DNA from: Tritrichomonas musculus
Lineage: Eukaryota; Parabasalia; Tritrichomonadida; Tritrichomonadidae
Direction of reading: 5' to 3'
DNA: 64,000 bases
Assembly: GCA_039105265.1 (NCBI GenBank)
Contig: JAPFFF010000005.1
Coordinates: 2,217,501-2,281,500, forward strand
Positions 41,610 to 51,886 of this stretch are shown piece by piece (position 1 is the first letter of the stretch; each line of letters opens with the position of its first letter). Under the pieces are notes generated by a model. The model made no database searches. It was not told the DNA's origin and saw nothing but the letters and a program-made list of their open reading frames with translations. Position numbers and translations under genes: made by a program.

Positions 41610-43232
41610 TTAATCTTGAGGAGTATCATCATTTTCTTTATCCTCTTCATCATTTAAGGTTGTTTGATCTTCGGCTGCTTCTGTAGGATTTTCATTGTTA
41701 TTATCTTCTTCTTCTTTCTCAGCTTCAACATCATTTTCATCTTCAAATTCATCTTTAATATTTTCATCTTTTGCTTCATTTTTCTCTTCTTCCTCTTCTT
41801 CTTCCTCCTCCTCCTCTTCTTCTTCCTCTTCTTCTTCTTCTTCTTCCTCTTCGTCGTTGTTTTCTTCTTTCTCTTCTTTGCTTTCTTCTTCTTCATTTGT
41901 TTGCTCTTTCTTTTCATCATCGCCTTTACCTTCTTCTTTCTTTTCTTCTTCCTCTTCATTTGTTCCTTCTTTCTTCTCTTCTTCATCTTTTACTTCTTCT
42001 TTCTTCTCTTCTTCATCTTTTACTTCTTCTTTCTTTTCCTCTTCTTCAATATTCTCAATTTTTTCCTTATTTTCGACATTATCTTTATTTTCTTTGTCAT
42101 CATTCTTTCTTTTATGTGCTTTCATTCGCTTATGTTCATTCTTTCCTCTATGCTTATGGTGGTGGTTTTTATTGTGTTTCGTATGTCGATGCTTCCTATG
42201 CTTTTTCTTTGTAGGTTTAATCAAAACGTCATTGATTTCTTCTTCTTCATACTCATAATATTCTTGTTCTTCTCCATCGGGATTGATCCTATGTTTGAAT
42301 ATTTTGACCATCCTATATCTCTTTCCATCAAAGCCTTCAGCTTCTTTTTGTCGCCATCTTTGAATATAACCACGCCAAACTTTTTGAATTTTAACAGCTG
42401 CTTGATGTAGTTTCTTCATTTTTTGTCGAGCAAGATAGCCTCGAATAACACTATTAATCTTAATTGACATCTTGATACGATTCCTTTTTCTCCTCTTTTT
42501 CATCCTTTTTTCCATTTTTTCTGCTACTAGTTCTCTACGAGCTTTAATTAAGACAGCAAGTTCAGCACTTAACATTTTTCTCTTTGTTTTGAGCTCCAAT
42601 GCTCTTGTTGGAGCTTCTGCAAATAATGCAGATGGCGCTTCATTGTTTCTAAGAGAGTTTATTGTTGTTTGAATTGCAAATCTGCTTTGAAATTGTGTAA
42701 ACAAATTCAAACGAGCAGATAAGAGTTTTAAAGCATCGGCTTGTTGATCAATTAAAATTGTAAGTTGCTGATTTATTTGAACCAAATCATCTTTATTAAA
42801 AAAATATTTCTCAGGATTTGAAACAAGCAAAGAAACACAAATTGAATCGAAATCTGGTCGTCTAACGTTTGCAGCATCGACTCGTACAAATGTTGGTTGC
42901 GACTGAGTTCGAAAAGTATCAATATAACGAGAAAATGCTTGAAGTTCTTTTTCTCGCTCTTTTAATCGATCTTGAAAATCAATTTCCCACTTTTTAAATT
43001 GGCAAAAAGGAGTGGGCTTTTCAGCATTTAGCATTGAATCCAATTGAGCTTGAAGCACTGCGTTTTCGTTTTTTACTTGTTCTAACTGCTCGCTAAGTTG
43101 AGAAAACTGTTCGTATGATTTATGTACTGTTTTTCGTTGTAATAACGGGCGCGATAAGGCGTTTGGATTCATTGTTCCAACGAAAATATCTTTTTGTGCA
43201 ATTGGCTTTGTTATAATCGGGATGGTTTTCAT
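41610..43232 (-). CDS. IQ-motif protein with acidic tail
   Basis: A 540-residue protein. Residues 40-110 and 205-255 are coiled coil. Two IQ-like calmodulin-binding motifs follow: INSVIRGYLARQKMKKL (about 259-275) and AAVKIQKVWRGYIQRWR (about 278-294). Next come a Lys/His-rich stretch (about 335-375, HRKHRHTKHNKNHHHKH) and a strongly acidic tail (about 390-525) with imperfect Glu/Lys repeats, encoded by a GAA/GAG-rich stretch at about 41700-42060. The architecture suits a cytoskeletal or flagellar calmodulin-binding protein, but I do not recognise the family. The stretch between 41664 and 42410 on the plus strand is open in several frames only because of codon bias on this strand. Confidence 0.7.
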   Translation of the reverse strand: MKTIPIITKPIAQKDIFVGTMNPNALSRPLLQRKTVHKSYEQFSQLSEQLEQVKNENAVLQAQLDSMLNAEKPTPFCQFKKWEIDFQDRLKEREKELQAFSRYIDTFRTQSQPTFVRVDAANVRRPDFDSICVSLLVSNPEKYFFNKDDLVQINQQLTILIDQQADALKLLSARLNLFTQFQSRFAIQTTINSLRNNEAPSALFAEAPTRALELKTKRKMLSAELAVLIKARRELVAEKMEKRMKKRRKRNRIKMSIKINSVIRGYLARQKMKKLHQAAVKIQKVWRGYIQRWRQKEAEGFDGKRYRMVKIFKHRINPDGEEQEYYEYEEEEINDVLIKPTKKKHRKHRHTKHNKNHHHKHRGKNEHKRMKAHKRKNDDKENKDNVENKEKIENIEEEEKKEEVKDEEEKKEEVKDEEEKKEGTNEEEEEKKEEGKGDDEKKEQTNEEEESKEEKEENNDEEEEEEEEEEEEEEEEEEEEEEEKNEAKDENIKDEFEDENDVEAEKEEEDNNNENPTEAAEDQTTLNDEEDKENDDTPQD

Positions 43233-43332
43233 TGGAAAAATGATTTTACAAAGATTAAATAACGAATTTAACTTCTTTTCAATTTACTTTTATTTGGTCA
43301 ATTTTATAAGGTATTTTTCTTGAAATTTTAAA
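43233..43332. promoter_or_regulatory. Divergent promoter, IQ protein/small membrane protein
   Basis: A 100-bp spacer between two start codons. Several TCAA(T/A) motifs are possible initiators. None stands out. Confidence 0.3.
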
Positions 43333-43632
43333 ATGAAATTTATTTATTTCTTTTTGGTATTTGCATTGGCTGAAGAACCGCATTTTTCAACAATAGCGTC
43401 ATTGTCATCATTAAAATGCAATAAATGCATTTATAATGACTTTTTGATATATGAGAAGTGCCATCAAACAGGATTTTTTCAAAATATGGGTAATGGAACT
43501 ATATCATCATGTATTCCAGAAGATAACGTTGAACTTATTAATGGTTTAAAGTTATTAAGCTTGTTATTTATTTTATCTCTTATTTTCATTTCAATTTCAA
43601 TATGGAGGAAAAAAGTTTTATTGTCAAGATAA
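43333..43632 (+). CDS. Small type I membrane protein
   Basis: A 99-residue product with a signal peptide (MKFIYFFLVFALA, 1-13), a lumenal or extracellular segment with four cysteines (29, 32, 43 and 60) and a possible N-glycosylation site at N54, and a transmembrane helix (about 71-91) followed by a short basic tail (WRKKVLLSR). The layout is coherent and codon use matches the neighbours, so I consider it a real gene. No family is recognised. The cysteine pattern C-x2-C followed by two single cysteines could form two disulfides. Confidence 0.6.
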   Translation: MKFIYFFLVFALAEEPHFSTIASLSSLKCNKCIYNDFLIYEKCHQTGFFQNMGNGTISSCIPEDNVELINGLKLLSLLFILSLIFISISIWRKKVLLSR

Positions 43633-44174
43633 AATCATATTTTATTGGGATTGTGCTGCATTAAATTTGAAAATGAATATTCATTTGCCATTTAAGATTT
43701 GCTTTAATATAACATAATTTTCATAGATCTAATATTTTATTTGAATCCAAAAACATTAAAAAAGCGGTGTTTTCAGCCGGCTTGTTCATTTATGTTCTTG
43801 ATTTTTAAGAATAAATGTATTCAAAAAATATTATCAATGACCAATTTTTTTTAAATGATGAGATCAGAATACATTTCATTTTAATATGTGTGGTATGAAA
43901 AAATTATCATTAGAAAGTAAATTCCAAAACATCAAATAAAACGAAAGATTATACTATACATCTTCTTTGTGCCGATAGTGTGAAGCATGCATAGCAGTAC
44001 ATAAAATTTTACAAAGCGCCTATTTATATTCTTTTATTAAAAAAAAAAAAAAAAAAATAATTGTTTTTTTATGTGTTTCATTATTGTGCTTTTAATTGAA
44101 TGGCATCAATAAAAATTCAATAAATTTTGAGAAAAATATTTTATATTTTAATTGAATTCTCTCAAATATAATTA
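43633..44174. other. Gene-free spacer with poly(A) tract
   Basis: About 540 bp upstream of the uronate isomerase. It holds a 19-nt poly(A) run at 44039-44057. I see no gene, TIR pair or remnant of a bacterial sequence. Confidence 0.5.
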
Positions 44175-45605
44175 ATGACTGATAGTAAGCATACAATGAA
44201 GCCATTTATGGATGAAAATTTTCTTTTATCCACACCAACATCTCAAACCCTTTTCCACAAATATTCTAAAAATACACCAATTATAGATTATCATTGCCAT
44301 ATTAGTCCAAAAGAAATTGCAGAAAACCGTAAGTTTGAAAACATTACACAAGTATGGCTTGGTGGTGACCATTATAAATGGCGTTTAATGCGTTCTTTTG
44401 GTGTTGATGAACAATTTATCACTGGTAAAGCGAGCGACAAAGAAAAATTTTTCAAATGGGCTGAAGTGCTTGGAAAAGCAATCGGAAATCCATTATATCA
44501 TTGGAGTCACCTTGAATTGCAGCGTTATTTTGATTATCATGGTATATTAAACAAAAAAACCGCAGAAGTGGTATGGGATCTCTGCAACTCAAAACTGGCA
44601 GAAGATTCAATGCGTGTCCAAAATATTATCAAGAAGTCTAATGTAAAATTAATATGCACAACTGATGATCCCGTTGATTCTCTTGAATGGCATGATGTCA
44701 TTGCTGCTGATAAAAATTTTGATGTACAAGTTCTTCCAGCATGGCGTCCGGATAAATCTATGAATATTGAAAAAATAGATTATCTTGATTACTTAAAGAA
44801 GCTTTCAGAAGTTAGTGAAGTTGCAATATCATCATTTGAAAAATTGAAAGAAGCTCTGAAAAAAAGAATGGCATTTTTCTCATCTAAAAAATGCTGCGTT
44901 TCTGATCATGGGCTGAATTTTGTAATGTATCATCCTGCTTCAGAACAAGAAATTGAATCCATCTTTTCGAAACGTTTAAGTGGAAAAGAAATAACTCAAG
45001 AAGAAGAATACAAATTCAAGACAGCCTTTATGATATTTGTAGGCCGTGAATATCATAAGCTTAATTGGGTAATGCAACTTCATTACGGTGCCAAGCGTGA
45101 TAACAATCAAATGATGTACTCTAAACTTGGCCCTGACACAGGTTACGATTCCATCAGCAATTATACTCCTTCTGCACAATTACTCGATTTTATGAATGCT
45201 TTGCAGATTACAAACGAACTTCCAAAAACAATTGTTTACAGCCTTAATCCAAATGACTTTGAAATAGTAGCATCTGCAATTGGAAGTTTCCAGGAAGGAC
45301 CTACAGTATCAAAGATTCAAATGGGAAGCGCTTGGTGGTTTAATGACCACAAGCTTGGAATGAGGAATCAACTTCATTCTTTGGCTAACGAGGGTAATCT
45401 CTCTGGATTTGTTGGAATGCTCACAGATTCTAGAAGCTTTTTGTCATATACAAGGCATGAATACTTCCGCAGGATTTTATGCGACGTCATTGGTGAAATT
45501 GTAGAAAATGGAGAATTTCCATACGATGAAGAGATTCTTTCAGAAATTGTGAAAGACATATCATATTATAATGCAGTAAGATATTTTGAATTTGACCTTA
45601 AATAA
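44175..45605 (+). CDS. uxaC: Uronate (glucuronate) isomerase
   Basis: The enzyme interconverts glucuronate/fructuronate and galacturonate/tagaturonate, the first step of hexuronate catabolism in bacteria. The 476-residue product (E. coli UxaC has 470) is full length. It shows the amidohydrolase-type metal motif IIDYHCHISPKEIAENRKF (His40 and His42), the family block WLGGDHYKWRLMRSFGVDE, CTTDDPVDSLEWH, KLGPDTGYDSI, and GSAWWFNDHKLGM, followed by GMLTDSRSFLSYTRHEYFRR. The family is mostly bacterial, and trichomonads have many laterally acquired metabolic genes, so bacterial origin is the simplest reading. The rest of the hexuronate pathway is not in this window. The start ATG at 44175 gives a short extension before MKPFM. 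Confidence 0.95.
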   Translation: MTDSKHTMKPFMDENFLLSTPTSQTLFHKYSKNTPIIDYHCHISPKEIAENRKFENITQVWLGGDHYKWRLMRSFGVDEQFITGKASDKEKFFKWAEVLGKAIGNPLYHWSHLELQRYFDYHGILNKKTAEVVWDLCNSKLAEDSMRVQNIIKKSNVKLICTTDDPVDSLEWHDVIAADKNFDVQVLPAWRPDKSMNIEKIDYLDYLKKLSEVSEVAISSFEKLKEALKKRMAFFSSKKCCVSDHGLNFVMYHPASEQEIESIFSKRLSGKEITQEEEYKFKTAFMIFVGREYHKLNWVMQLHYGAKRDNNQMMYSKLGPDTGYDSISNYTPSAQLLDFMNALQITNELPKTIVYSLNPNDFEIVASAIGSFQEGPTVSKIQMGSAWWFNDHKLGMRNQLHSLANEGNLSGFVGMLTDSRSFLSYTRHEYFRRILCDVIGEIVENGEFPYDEEILSEIVKDISYYNAVRYFEFDLK

Positions 45606-45919
45606 TAACTAAGTAAATATGAAAATCGTATCTTAACATAGTTTCTTTTATTTAAATAAATTTTCTTTTGATTGCATACTATTGATTGAAATTATATCGC
45701 GTGATAAAGCAAGCTTGTATCGCTTCTATATAATATTTTATAATTTATTATATATTATCAAATATTATAAAAAATTTGATGTATCATATATATGCAAATT
45801 AAAAGATTGATATCTTAAGTTAATTACCATTATTAACATATGAAGTAAACTGAATCGCTTCTATAAAAAGAAGTTTTCAAGTCTTTGATATTTTCGCAAA
45901 ATGTGGTTATATTTAATGA
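45606..45919. other. Gene-free AT-rich spacer
   Basis: About 310 bp. The phrase ATCGCTTCTATA occurs twice (near 45718 and 45853). No gene seen. Confidence 0.5.
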
Positions 45920-46957
45920 ATGGAGTCATTATTTGAACCAGACCAAGTAATTTTTCTTACTTATGGGCAAGAATCAAATTGGAAAAAGAAGTGGCTTGAA
46001 CTTAAAATACGCATACACGAAAATAAAATAAGAGAATTGAATTATAATTTAGCAAATGAAAATAGAAAAAATGATGATGATTTGAAGCAATTTGAATGTT
46101 GCTCTAGGACCAGGCCTCCTCCATCATATGTTCCACAATACGTATCTTTAGATCCAGTATATCAGAAATTTTCAAATCCTTCATCTTTAATAAGTTCATC
46201 TCATGCTCCAATAACTCCTATCTGGAAATCTGATGATGACCAAGAATCGAATATTTTAATTTCTAATCAAAATGACTCCGATTGTTATTTTCAAGAAGAT
46301 GACAACCAAGCAAATTATGATTTCTTGAAGCCTCATAGAACAAATGACTTTAACGGTGAGTTGGATGATTCATCTTTCTCTTCACCAGAAAAGGATAAAA
46401 GCACAAATATTGCCAATCCAATTGACGACCTTAATTTAATTCCGAAATATGTTCCTCAAAAAGGGCTTATACACACTTTAATTCCTACTCCACAGTGGAC
46501 TCTTTGTAATCACTTTGCGCATTTAGGTGATGATAATTCTAAAGCTGAAAATGAAATGCTTTCATTTGAATCAAATCGTCAAAAATCGCACATTGAAATT
46601 GAAATTATTCAAAGAAGAATTCAAAAACATCAGCTTAATTTACCAATCAATGTTGTTATTTCACATATCTTTATAGACCTAAAAATTTTGCCAACAAATA
46701 AAGAAATGAAACTTGAACGAAAATATAAAATTCATACATGTAGAAATCAAATACCTCCAAATTGGGAGCAACGAGCCTACGACGAGCCTAGCGATATATT
46801 GCATGATAAAGAAATTGAATTATGGCAAAAATTAATGAAGAATGAGCTTTCAAAAGAGTTGATAAACAAAGATGTATTAATTAGAGGATTAAACTTAAAA
46901 CAAGTTCATATTAGATCATCAGACGAGTTTTTTGATGAAAAAAAATTCCAGAAATGA
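45920..46957 (+). CDS. Hypothetical protein
   Basis: A 345-residue soluble protein of uneven composition. Residues 15-55 are a basic helix (WKKKWLELKIRIHENKIREL) and 60-165 are polar and probably disordered. The C-terminal third is a better-structured region with QWTLCNHFAHLGDD, SHIEIEIIQRRIQKHQL, and IPPNWEQRAYDEPSDILHDKEIELWQKLMKNEL. The spacing of Trp and acidic residues slightly recalls PEHE-type chromatin proteins (MSL1/KANSL1), but I would not assign it. Start ATG 45920; an overlapping ATG at 45916 is in another frame. Confidence 0.55.
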   Translation: MESLFEPDQVIFLTYGQESNWKKKWLELKIRIHENKIRELNYNLANENRKNDDDLKQFECCSRTRPPPSYVPQYVSLDPVYQKFSNPSSLISSSHAPITPIWKSDDDQESNILISNQNDSDCYFQEDDNQANYDFLKPHRTNDFNGELDDSSFSSPEKDKSTNIANPIDDLNLIPKYVPQKGLIHTLIPTPQWTLCNHFAHLGDDNSKAENEMLSFESNRQKSHIEIEIIQRRIQKHQLNLPINVVISHIFIDLKILPTNKEMKLERKYKIHTCRNQIPPNWEQRAYDEPSDILHDKEIELWQKLMKNELSKELINKDVLIRGLNLKQVHIRSSDEFFDEKKFQK

Positions 46958-47096
46958 TAATTAATATTGTCATTTGTTATTGTTATTATTATTCTTTTAT
47001 AAATGAATCATTGTTAGAATTAAAATTTATAAACTAACGTATTTTTTTCAAAAGAACGTTTAAGATTTTATCATTCAAAAATAAAATACATATAAT

Positions 47097-48581
47097 ATGG
47101 AGAATCCTGCAGAAGTTCAAGAACTTCGCAACAAGCTGCGGATGCTCAAATTTTCACAAGAAGATAAGTTCTTAAATCTTGTAAGAAAGCAGCAAAGAAG
47201 TATTGCAAAACAAAGGCAAGCGAATGAAACTCTCAGAAATGAAATTGCGCAATATGAATTTCAAATCAGCAGAATCGAGCAACTTACCAATCAATATAAA
47301 AATAATGAAGAGCTTCTTCATTTAAATTCTCTTCAAAAAAATTATACAAATAAACTTAGCGTTTTATCAGCAGATTTTGCCGCAGAAGATCAAAAACGAA
47401 AGCGATTAGAAGAAGAAGTGTCTAAAGCTCGATCGGCAGCAGGTGGAGTTTTTGCACAAGCCAGAGAAAATGAAGCTCTTTTAAAAGATCTTCATACGAT
47501 GGAAAATAGACTTGATAAAGCTTTGATGCGCTATAATAGCAGTTTAACAAAGCTTGCAGCTATGAGATCGCAAATTGATGAAATTCGAAAAGATCGAAAT
47601 ACTTTTCGAGCAGTTATAAGAAAAGCGTACAATGATAGGCAACTGAAAGATGACGAAATGAACCGTCTTATTACTAATTCAAATCAAGCATATGCTGATC
47701 GAGATCGCTTAATGATGGAGCTTGTTCAACTCAAATCAGCAGAAAAAGAAGATGTTCAAGCTTTTCAAGCTGAACTTACACGATGCGAACAAAGGATTGA
47801 AAATCAAATTATTACTCAAAATCATCCACGAAATCAGGCCCAGCCAATTCCGTCAAGAGATAGCCAAATTGGATCCACATCTGATGGTCAAGATGAACTA
47901 GTTGCTCTCACTGACCAATTGACAACAACAACTTCACAAACACTTGATAATTTAGGTTTTAAAGATGTAGATGAATTAATTAAAGAGGCTCAAAGGCTTG
48001 AAAGTGAAAATTTCTCATTATATAAATTTGTGGTTGAAAATGCTGCCATACGAACAGAACTTCAAGATCAGCTTGATCAATTGTATGCAACTGAAAAAGA
48101 ATTGCTTGACCAATCAGAAATGACAGAAGAGCAACTAAATGAAAAGCTCCAAGAAATAACATCAGATATCAATACAACATCAAATGAACTCCAAGAATTG
48201 AAACAGCAACATCAAACAGATTTAGCTGAGTTCAATGAAATTTACGAAAAACTTCAAGATTTATTTAATACACTTGGTTGCTCATGGGATAATTCGCCGG
48301 ATGAAAAAGAACAGATTACTCAAACAAATTCAATGTTTGTGATGACAACAATAGAAAAAACATTGATGGAAATGATGAGAGATACTTGTGATAAAGCTAG
48401 AATGCAATATGCTGTAAGATATGCTGATCCATCATCTATTCTTGCTGAGGAAAAAGGTGATGCTGCAGCTTCTCGAGCATCAACACATCAAAGAACTGCA
48501 CAAGATCGTGAGATTCCAAAGAATATTGAATCTACTAGGCCTTTAACTCTTGAAGAAATTCGTGATTTGATTAATGTTTAA
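47097..48581 (+). CDS. Outer dynein arm docking complex subunit (ODAD1/CCDC63 family)
   Basis: A 494-residue, almost wholly coiled-coil protein. In Chlamydomonas its relative DCC2/ODA1 anchors outer dynein arms to doublet microtubules. The start EVQELRNKLRMLKFSQEDKF and KQQRSIAKQRQANETLRNEI match the family's N-terminal coil. The most specific block is DVDELIKEAQRLESENFSLYKFVVE (about 291-315), which parallels the E-E-x-NFSLFNY-I-N motif of CCDC114/CCDC63. TRP/TLMEMM-type C-terminal helices follow. An upstream TCATTCAAAA about 30 bp before the ATG, and an AACGTTTA box further upstream, are candidate promoter elements. Confidence 0.82.
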   Translation: MENPAEVQELRNKLRMLKFSQEDKFLNLVRKQQRSIAKQRQANETLRNEIAQYEFQISRIEQLTNQYKNNEELLHLNSLQKNYTNKLSVLSADFAAEDQKRKRLEEEVSKARSAAGGVFAQARENEALLKDLHTMENRLDKALMRYNSSLTKLAAMRSQIDEIRKDRNTFRAVIRKAYNDRQLKDDEMNRLITNSNQAYADRDRLMMELVQLKSAEKEDVQAFQAELTRCEQRIENQIITQNHPRNQAQPIPSRDSQIGSTSDGQDELVALTDQLTTTTSQTLDNLGFKDVDELIKEAQRLESENFSLYKFVVENAAIRTELQDQLDQLYATEKELLDQSEMTEEQLNEKLQEITSDINTTSNELQELKQQHQTDLAEFNEIYEKLQDLFNTLGCSWDNSPDEKEQITQTNSMFVMTTIEKTLMEMMRDTCDKARMQYAVRYADPSSILAEEKGDAAASRASTHQRTAQDREIPKNIESTRPLTLEEIRDLINV

Positions 48582-48918
48582 ATAATGTTATTTGAATGAT
48601 AATATATTGATAACTTTTTCTTTACCCTCTTTATTCTCTATGATATAAAACGTAGTATTAGATACATAACTATGCAAGTGAAACAAAATATCTAAAAAAA
48701 TTCAATATTGTATAAGATATGCAAATGAAACACAATATAAAAATCAATTTCAAGAAAGCGCATTTATGTTTTGCAATTTGTTTTAGTTATTAGGTTAATA
48801 AAGCCCATTTATATAAATGAAACAAATAATATGATATTTTTTTATTATTTAATAACCTGTTCAAAATAGTAAAAAAAAAAAAAAATATGTCTATTTAAAA
48901 TGCGATTCATTAAGTTAT
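48582..48918. other. Gene-free spacer between convergent genes
   Basis: About 340 bp. A short imperfect direct repeat (ATGCAAGTGAAACAAAATAT near 48672 and ATGCAAATGAAACACAATAT near 48719) and a 15-nt poly(A) run at 48871-48885 are the only visible features. Confidence 0.6.
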
Positions 48919-50187
48919 TTAGTTGTTATTGTTATTATCTGTATTATTTTCATCTGTTGAAGTAAGAGGTTGAGCTATTATACTTTCTAATTCCTCAAAT
49001 ACAGTTCTAATGCTTTCTTCGTTGTTTTCTAGTGGTTCTACTTTTAATCCATAATCGTTTTCTAATTTAGTAATGAATTTTTTCTCATTAGCAGTTGAAA
49101 TGAAATTGATAACAACACCATTTCTTTCAAAACGTCCTGTTCTTCCTTGTCTATGCATATAAGTCTCAAGATCAACTTCGCCTTTATCATTACAAGGCAT
49201 GTCAAAATTGACAACAGCACGAGCAACTGGAATGTCCAAACCACGAGCAACCATATTTGTGCAAATTAAAACATTAATTAATCCTTCTCTAAATTGTTTA
49301 ACGATATTGTCGCGTTGGCCTCTGTAAAGTTTATTTGATATGAATTGGGATTCAAAACCTTGTTCTTTTAATGATTTGCATAGATCTTCAGCAAATGCTT
49401 TTTTGTTGACGAATATGAAAGTGTGAGAAGAGCTAAGGTATTTAAATACTTTTTTGATCATATCAATTTTTTCATCTTCTGATTTCAAATTGCAATAAAA
49501 ATGTTTATTAGTTGGAATAAATTGCATATTCTTTTCCACAGATATAACTACTAAGTTTTCATTATGAATAAATCTGCCGACAAAATCATGAACTTGTTGT
49601 GTTACTGTTGCGGAAAATAGAAGAACCTGTGATTTATTTTTGGTCATCCTTTGGAAAAGCATATTGAAGAAGTTCATAAATGTTTTATTTTCCAAAACAT
49701 AGTCAGCTTCATCGATAACAAGTATTTTTACAGAAGCAAGTTTAATTTCATTAGAGTCTATAGCTTGATCAAGTTGCATTGGGGTTGAAAGTATGAGCTG
49801 AGCTTTTGTGACGTCTGATGGAATAGGTGGATCTCGAATTAAAACAGTAGTGTTAACTTGATAATGTTTTGTGAGTTTCTTAATATAATCTGTGTATGTT
49901 TGAATTACAAGTTCACGAGTAGCAAAAAGGCAAACGGCTTGGAGATTTGGATCATTAACATCAATTCGTGCAAGCATGCCAGTGACGAATGAAAGTGTTT
50001 TTCCTGTACCGTTTTGACTTTGTGCAAGAAGTGACTTGTAAGGTGGAGTAATAATAATTGGAATTGATTGTTTTTGAATTTCTGAAGCTTCATCAAAACC
50101 TGATGAAAATAAATCTTGTTTGAGTGCAGATGGTATATCTAATTGATCAAAAGCTACTCCAGAATGGAATACTGCTTCTTGAGTCAT
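48919..50187 (-). CDS. DEAD-box RNA helicase DDX19/Dbp5
   Basis: A 422-residue ATP-dependent helicase of the mRNA export type, acting at the nuclear pore. Helicase motifs are all present: Q-motif (FSSGFDEASEIQKQSIPII), motif I AQSQNGTGKT (55-64), DEAD (159-162), SAT (192-194), a VARGLDIP block and HRQGRTGRF. The TPPYKSLLAQSQNGTGKT surround and the sequence DKGEVDLETYMHRQGRTGRF are typical of Dbp5/DDX19, where the region reads PDxETYLHRIGRTGRF; here Q replaces I. The N-terminal autoregulatory extension of the human protein is mostly absent. The C-terminus ends in a poly-Asn tract. Confidence 0.92.
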   Translation of the reverse strand: MTQEAVFHSGVAFDQLDIPSALKQDLFSSGFDEASEIQKQSIPIIITPPYKSLLAQSQNGTGKTLSFVTGMLARIDVNDPNLQAVCLFATRELVIQTYTDYIKKLTKHYQVNTTVLIRDPPIPSDVTKAQLILSTPMQLDQAIDSNEIKLASVKILVIDEADYVLENKTFMNFFNMLFQRMTKNKSQVLLFSATVTQQVHDFVGRFIHNENLVVISVEKNMQFIPTNKHFYCNLKSEDEKIDMIKKVFKYLSSSHTFIFVNKKAFAEDLCKSLKEQGFESQFISNKLYRGQRDNIVKQFREGLINVLICTNMVARGLDIPVARAVVNFDMPCNDKGEVDLETYMHRQGRTGRFERNGVVINFISTANEKKFITKLENDYGLKVEPLENNEESIRTVFEELESIIAQPLTSTDENNTDNNNNN

Positions 50188-51381
50188 TTTGCTAAATGTT
50201 TAAAAAATAAATTCAATTAGTTTGACCATTAATTTTCAATTTACCAAAATTTTTGACTAAAGTAAATTTCTATTCAAAATATTAAAAAAAAATATAAAAT
50301 CAAACTGAAATAATAAATATCATTTATTAAGACATTAGTTATATAATGTTTTTTCACTAATAAACAAATGAAATAGACTTAAAATGAGTTTGTGCAAAGG
50401 TAAATCAATAATTTCTTAATATATATTCATTTTTATTTTCGAATTTTTTTCAGAGCTCATTAAGGTAAAGTATTCAATTTTAAATCTTTCAAAAAGTGAA
50501 TGAAAGAATGAGTGTTTTATAACTAATATCATGATTAAAAAAAATCTTGATTGGAGCAATGTCGATAAAAAACAATAAGTTATAATATTCCATGTTTACT
50601 TGCTCATAAATATTTCCAAGAATGAAGATATGATAAGGAACATTCATTAGATCAATAGGCACAAGTTGGAAAAAAAAGCTGATCAACTAGTTTTATTTTG
50701 AAATCTTAATATGAAATAAATAACAAAATCTGGAATTGTGACGTTGGATTTCATTTTTTGAGTACTTTATTTTTTATACACCTCAGAAATCTCTTTTTTC
50801 TCACAATTATTTTCAATTAAAAATATTTTACAACTATCAAACAACTCAGAAAATCATTATCAATTTTCTTAGACTTCAATTTTTCTCAAAGAATATTAAT
50901 TCAATTTTATATCATGGATTGATAATTTTATTTGAAATAAACTTATCAATTTTTTTTTCTTTTTCAAAAAATTAAAATATATTTTTTTTTATATTGAACG
51001 TCAATTTAATCTTTATATTTAGGGAATATATTTATTTCCTTATATTTTATATTATATAATAATATTTCAAATCATCCTGCATTTTTCATACCTAACTGTG
51101 CTCTTTATTAATCGTATTACCCCTTAATTTTACTTAAAAATTATCAATTAAAGATCTTGAAATTTACATGGTAATTCTTTAATATTACATATTTATTATA
51201 TTTTACTATATATATATGATATTATTATATTTTAAAATTTTCATTTTTACATTAGATTAATATATTTTTGCTAATATTTTTGTTCTAAAATTTGTTCTTT
51301 CCATTTTTGTTTAGTGATATCGGTCATTTTACAATCTATAAGCAAAATCCTTTATTCCACTTCAAAAAAGAATATGAATTT
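50188..51381. other. Gene-poor AT-rich DNA left of the 5.2-kb element
   Basis: About 1.2 kb with no convincing gene. The only protein-like piece is a 65-residue minus-strand frame at 50489-50686 (FQLVPIDLMNVPYHIFILGNIY, then EQVNMEYYN). Its composition is less random than its surroundings, and it could be a relic of a degraded gene. Confidence 0.5.
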
Positions 51382-51886
51382 GAATAATAAGAACGTAGGA
51401 AACTATGGCGGTTAAATAGGTTAAAACAAAAAACACTCTTCTTAGGTGAATATATAAAGATTTGAAAAACAATTTCACTTGCATATTAATAAGTATCTTT
51501 ACAAGTAAATAAATAATTAAAAGAATTTAAATTAATTACATTACGTATCATTTTAAAGAAGAAATATTAAATGAAAAGTTTAAATGAAAATTCAATGCCT
51601 ATCGTCAAAAAAGCATTGAAAAATAAAATTAAAAAAAGAACAAAATGAAGGATAAACATATTTTACTATTTGAATATTTTCAATTATCATTTTATTGAAA
51701 ATATATTTATATAATAATGTTTCCTTTTAATGCGTAACAATTCCCAATATTCTTCTTTTAATAATTATTTCAATTTTTTTTATCACAATATTTGATGGAA
51801 CAAAATGGTATAAACAAAAAAACGTATAATTTGAGAGAAGCTTGTAAAATTGACCATATCAAAATCTTTAATATATAGGCTGCGCA

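Noticed and set aside
41664-42410. Long plus-strand frames rich in Phe, Ser or Leu antisense to the IQ protein
   Set aside because: They arise because the minus strand encodes a Glu/Lys-rich tail with GAA/GAG/AAG codons, which leaves few stops on the opposite strand. Composition is pure low complexity.
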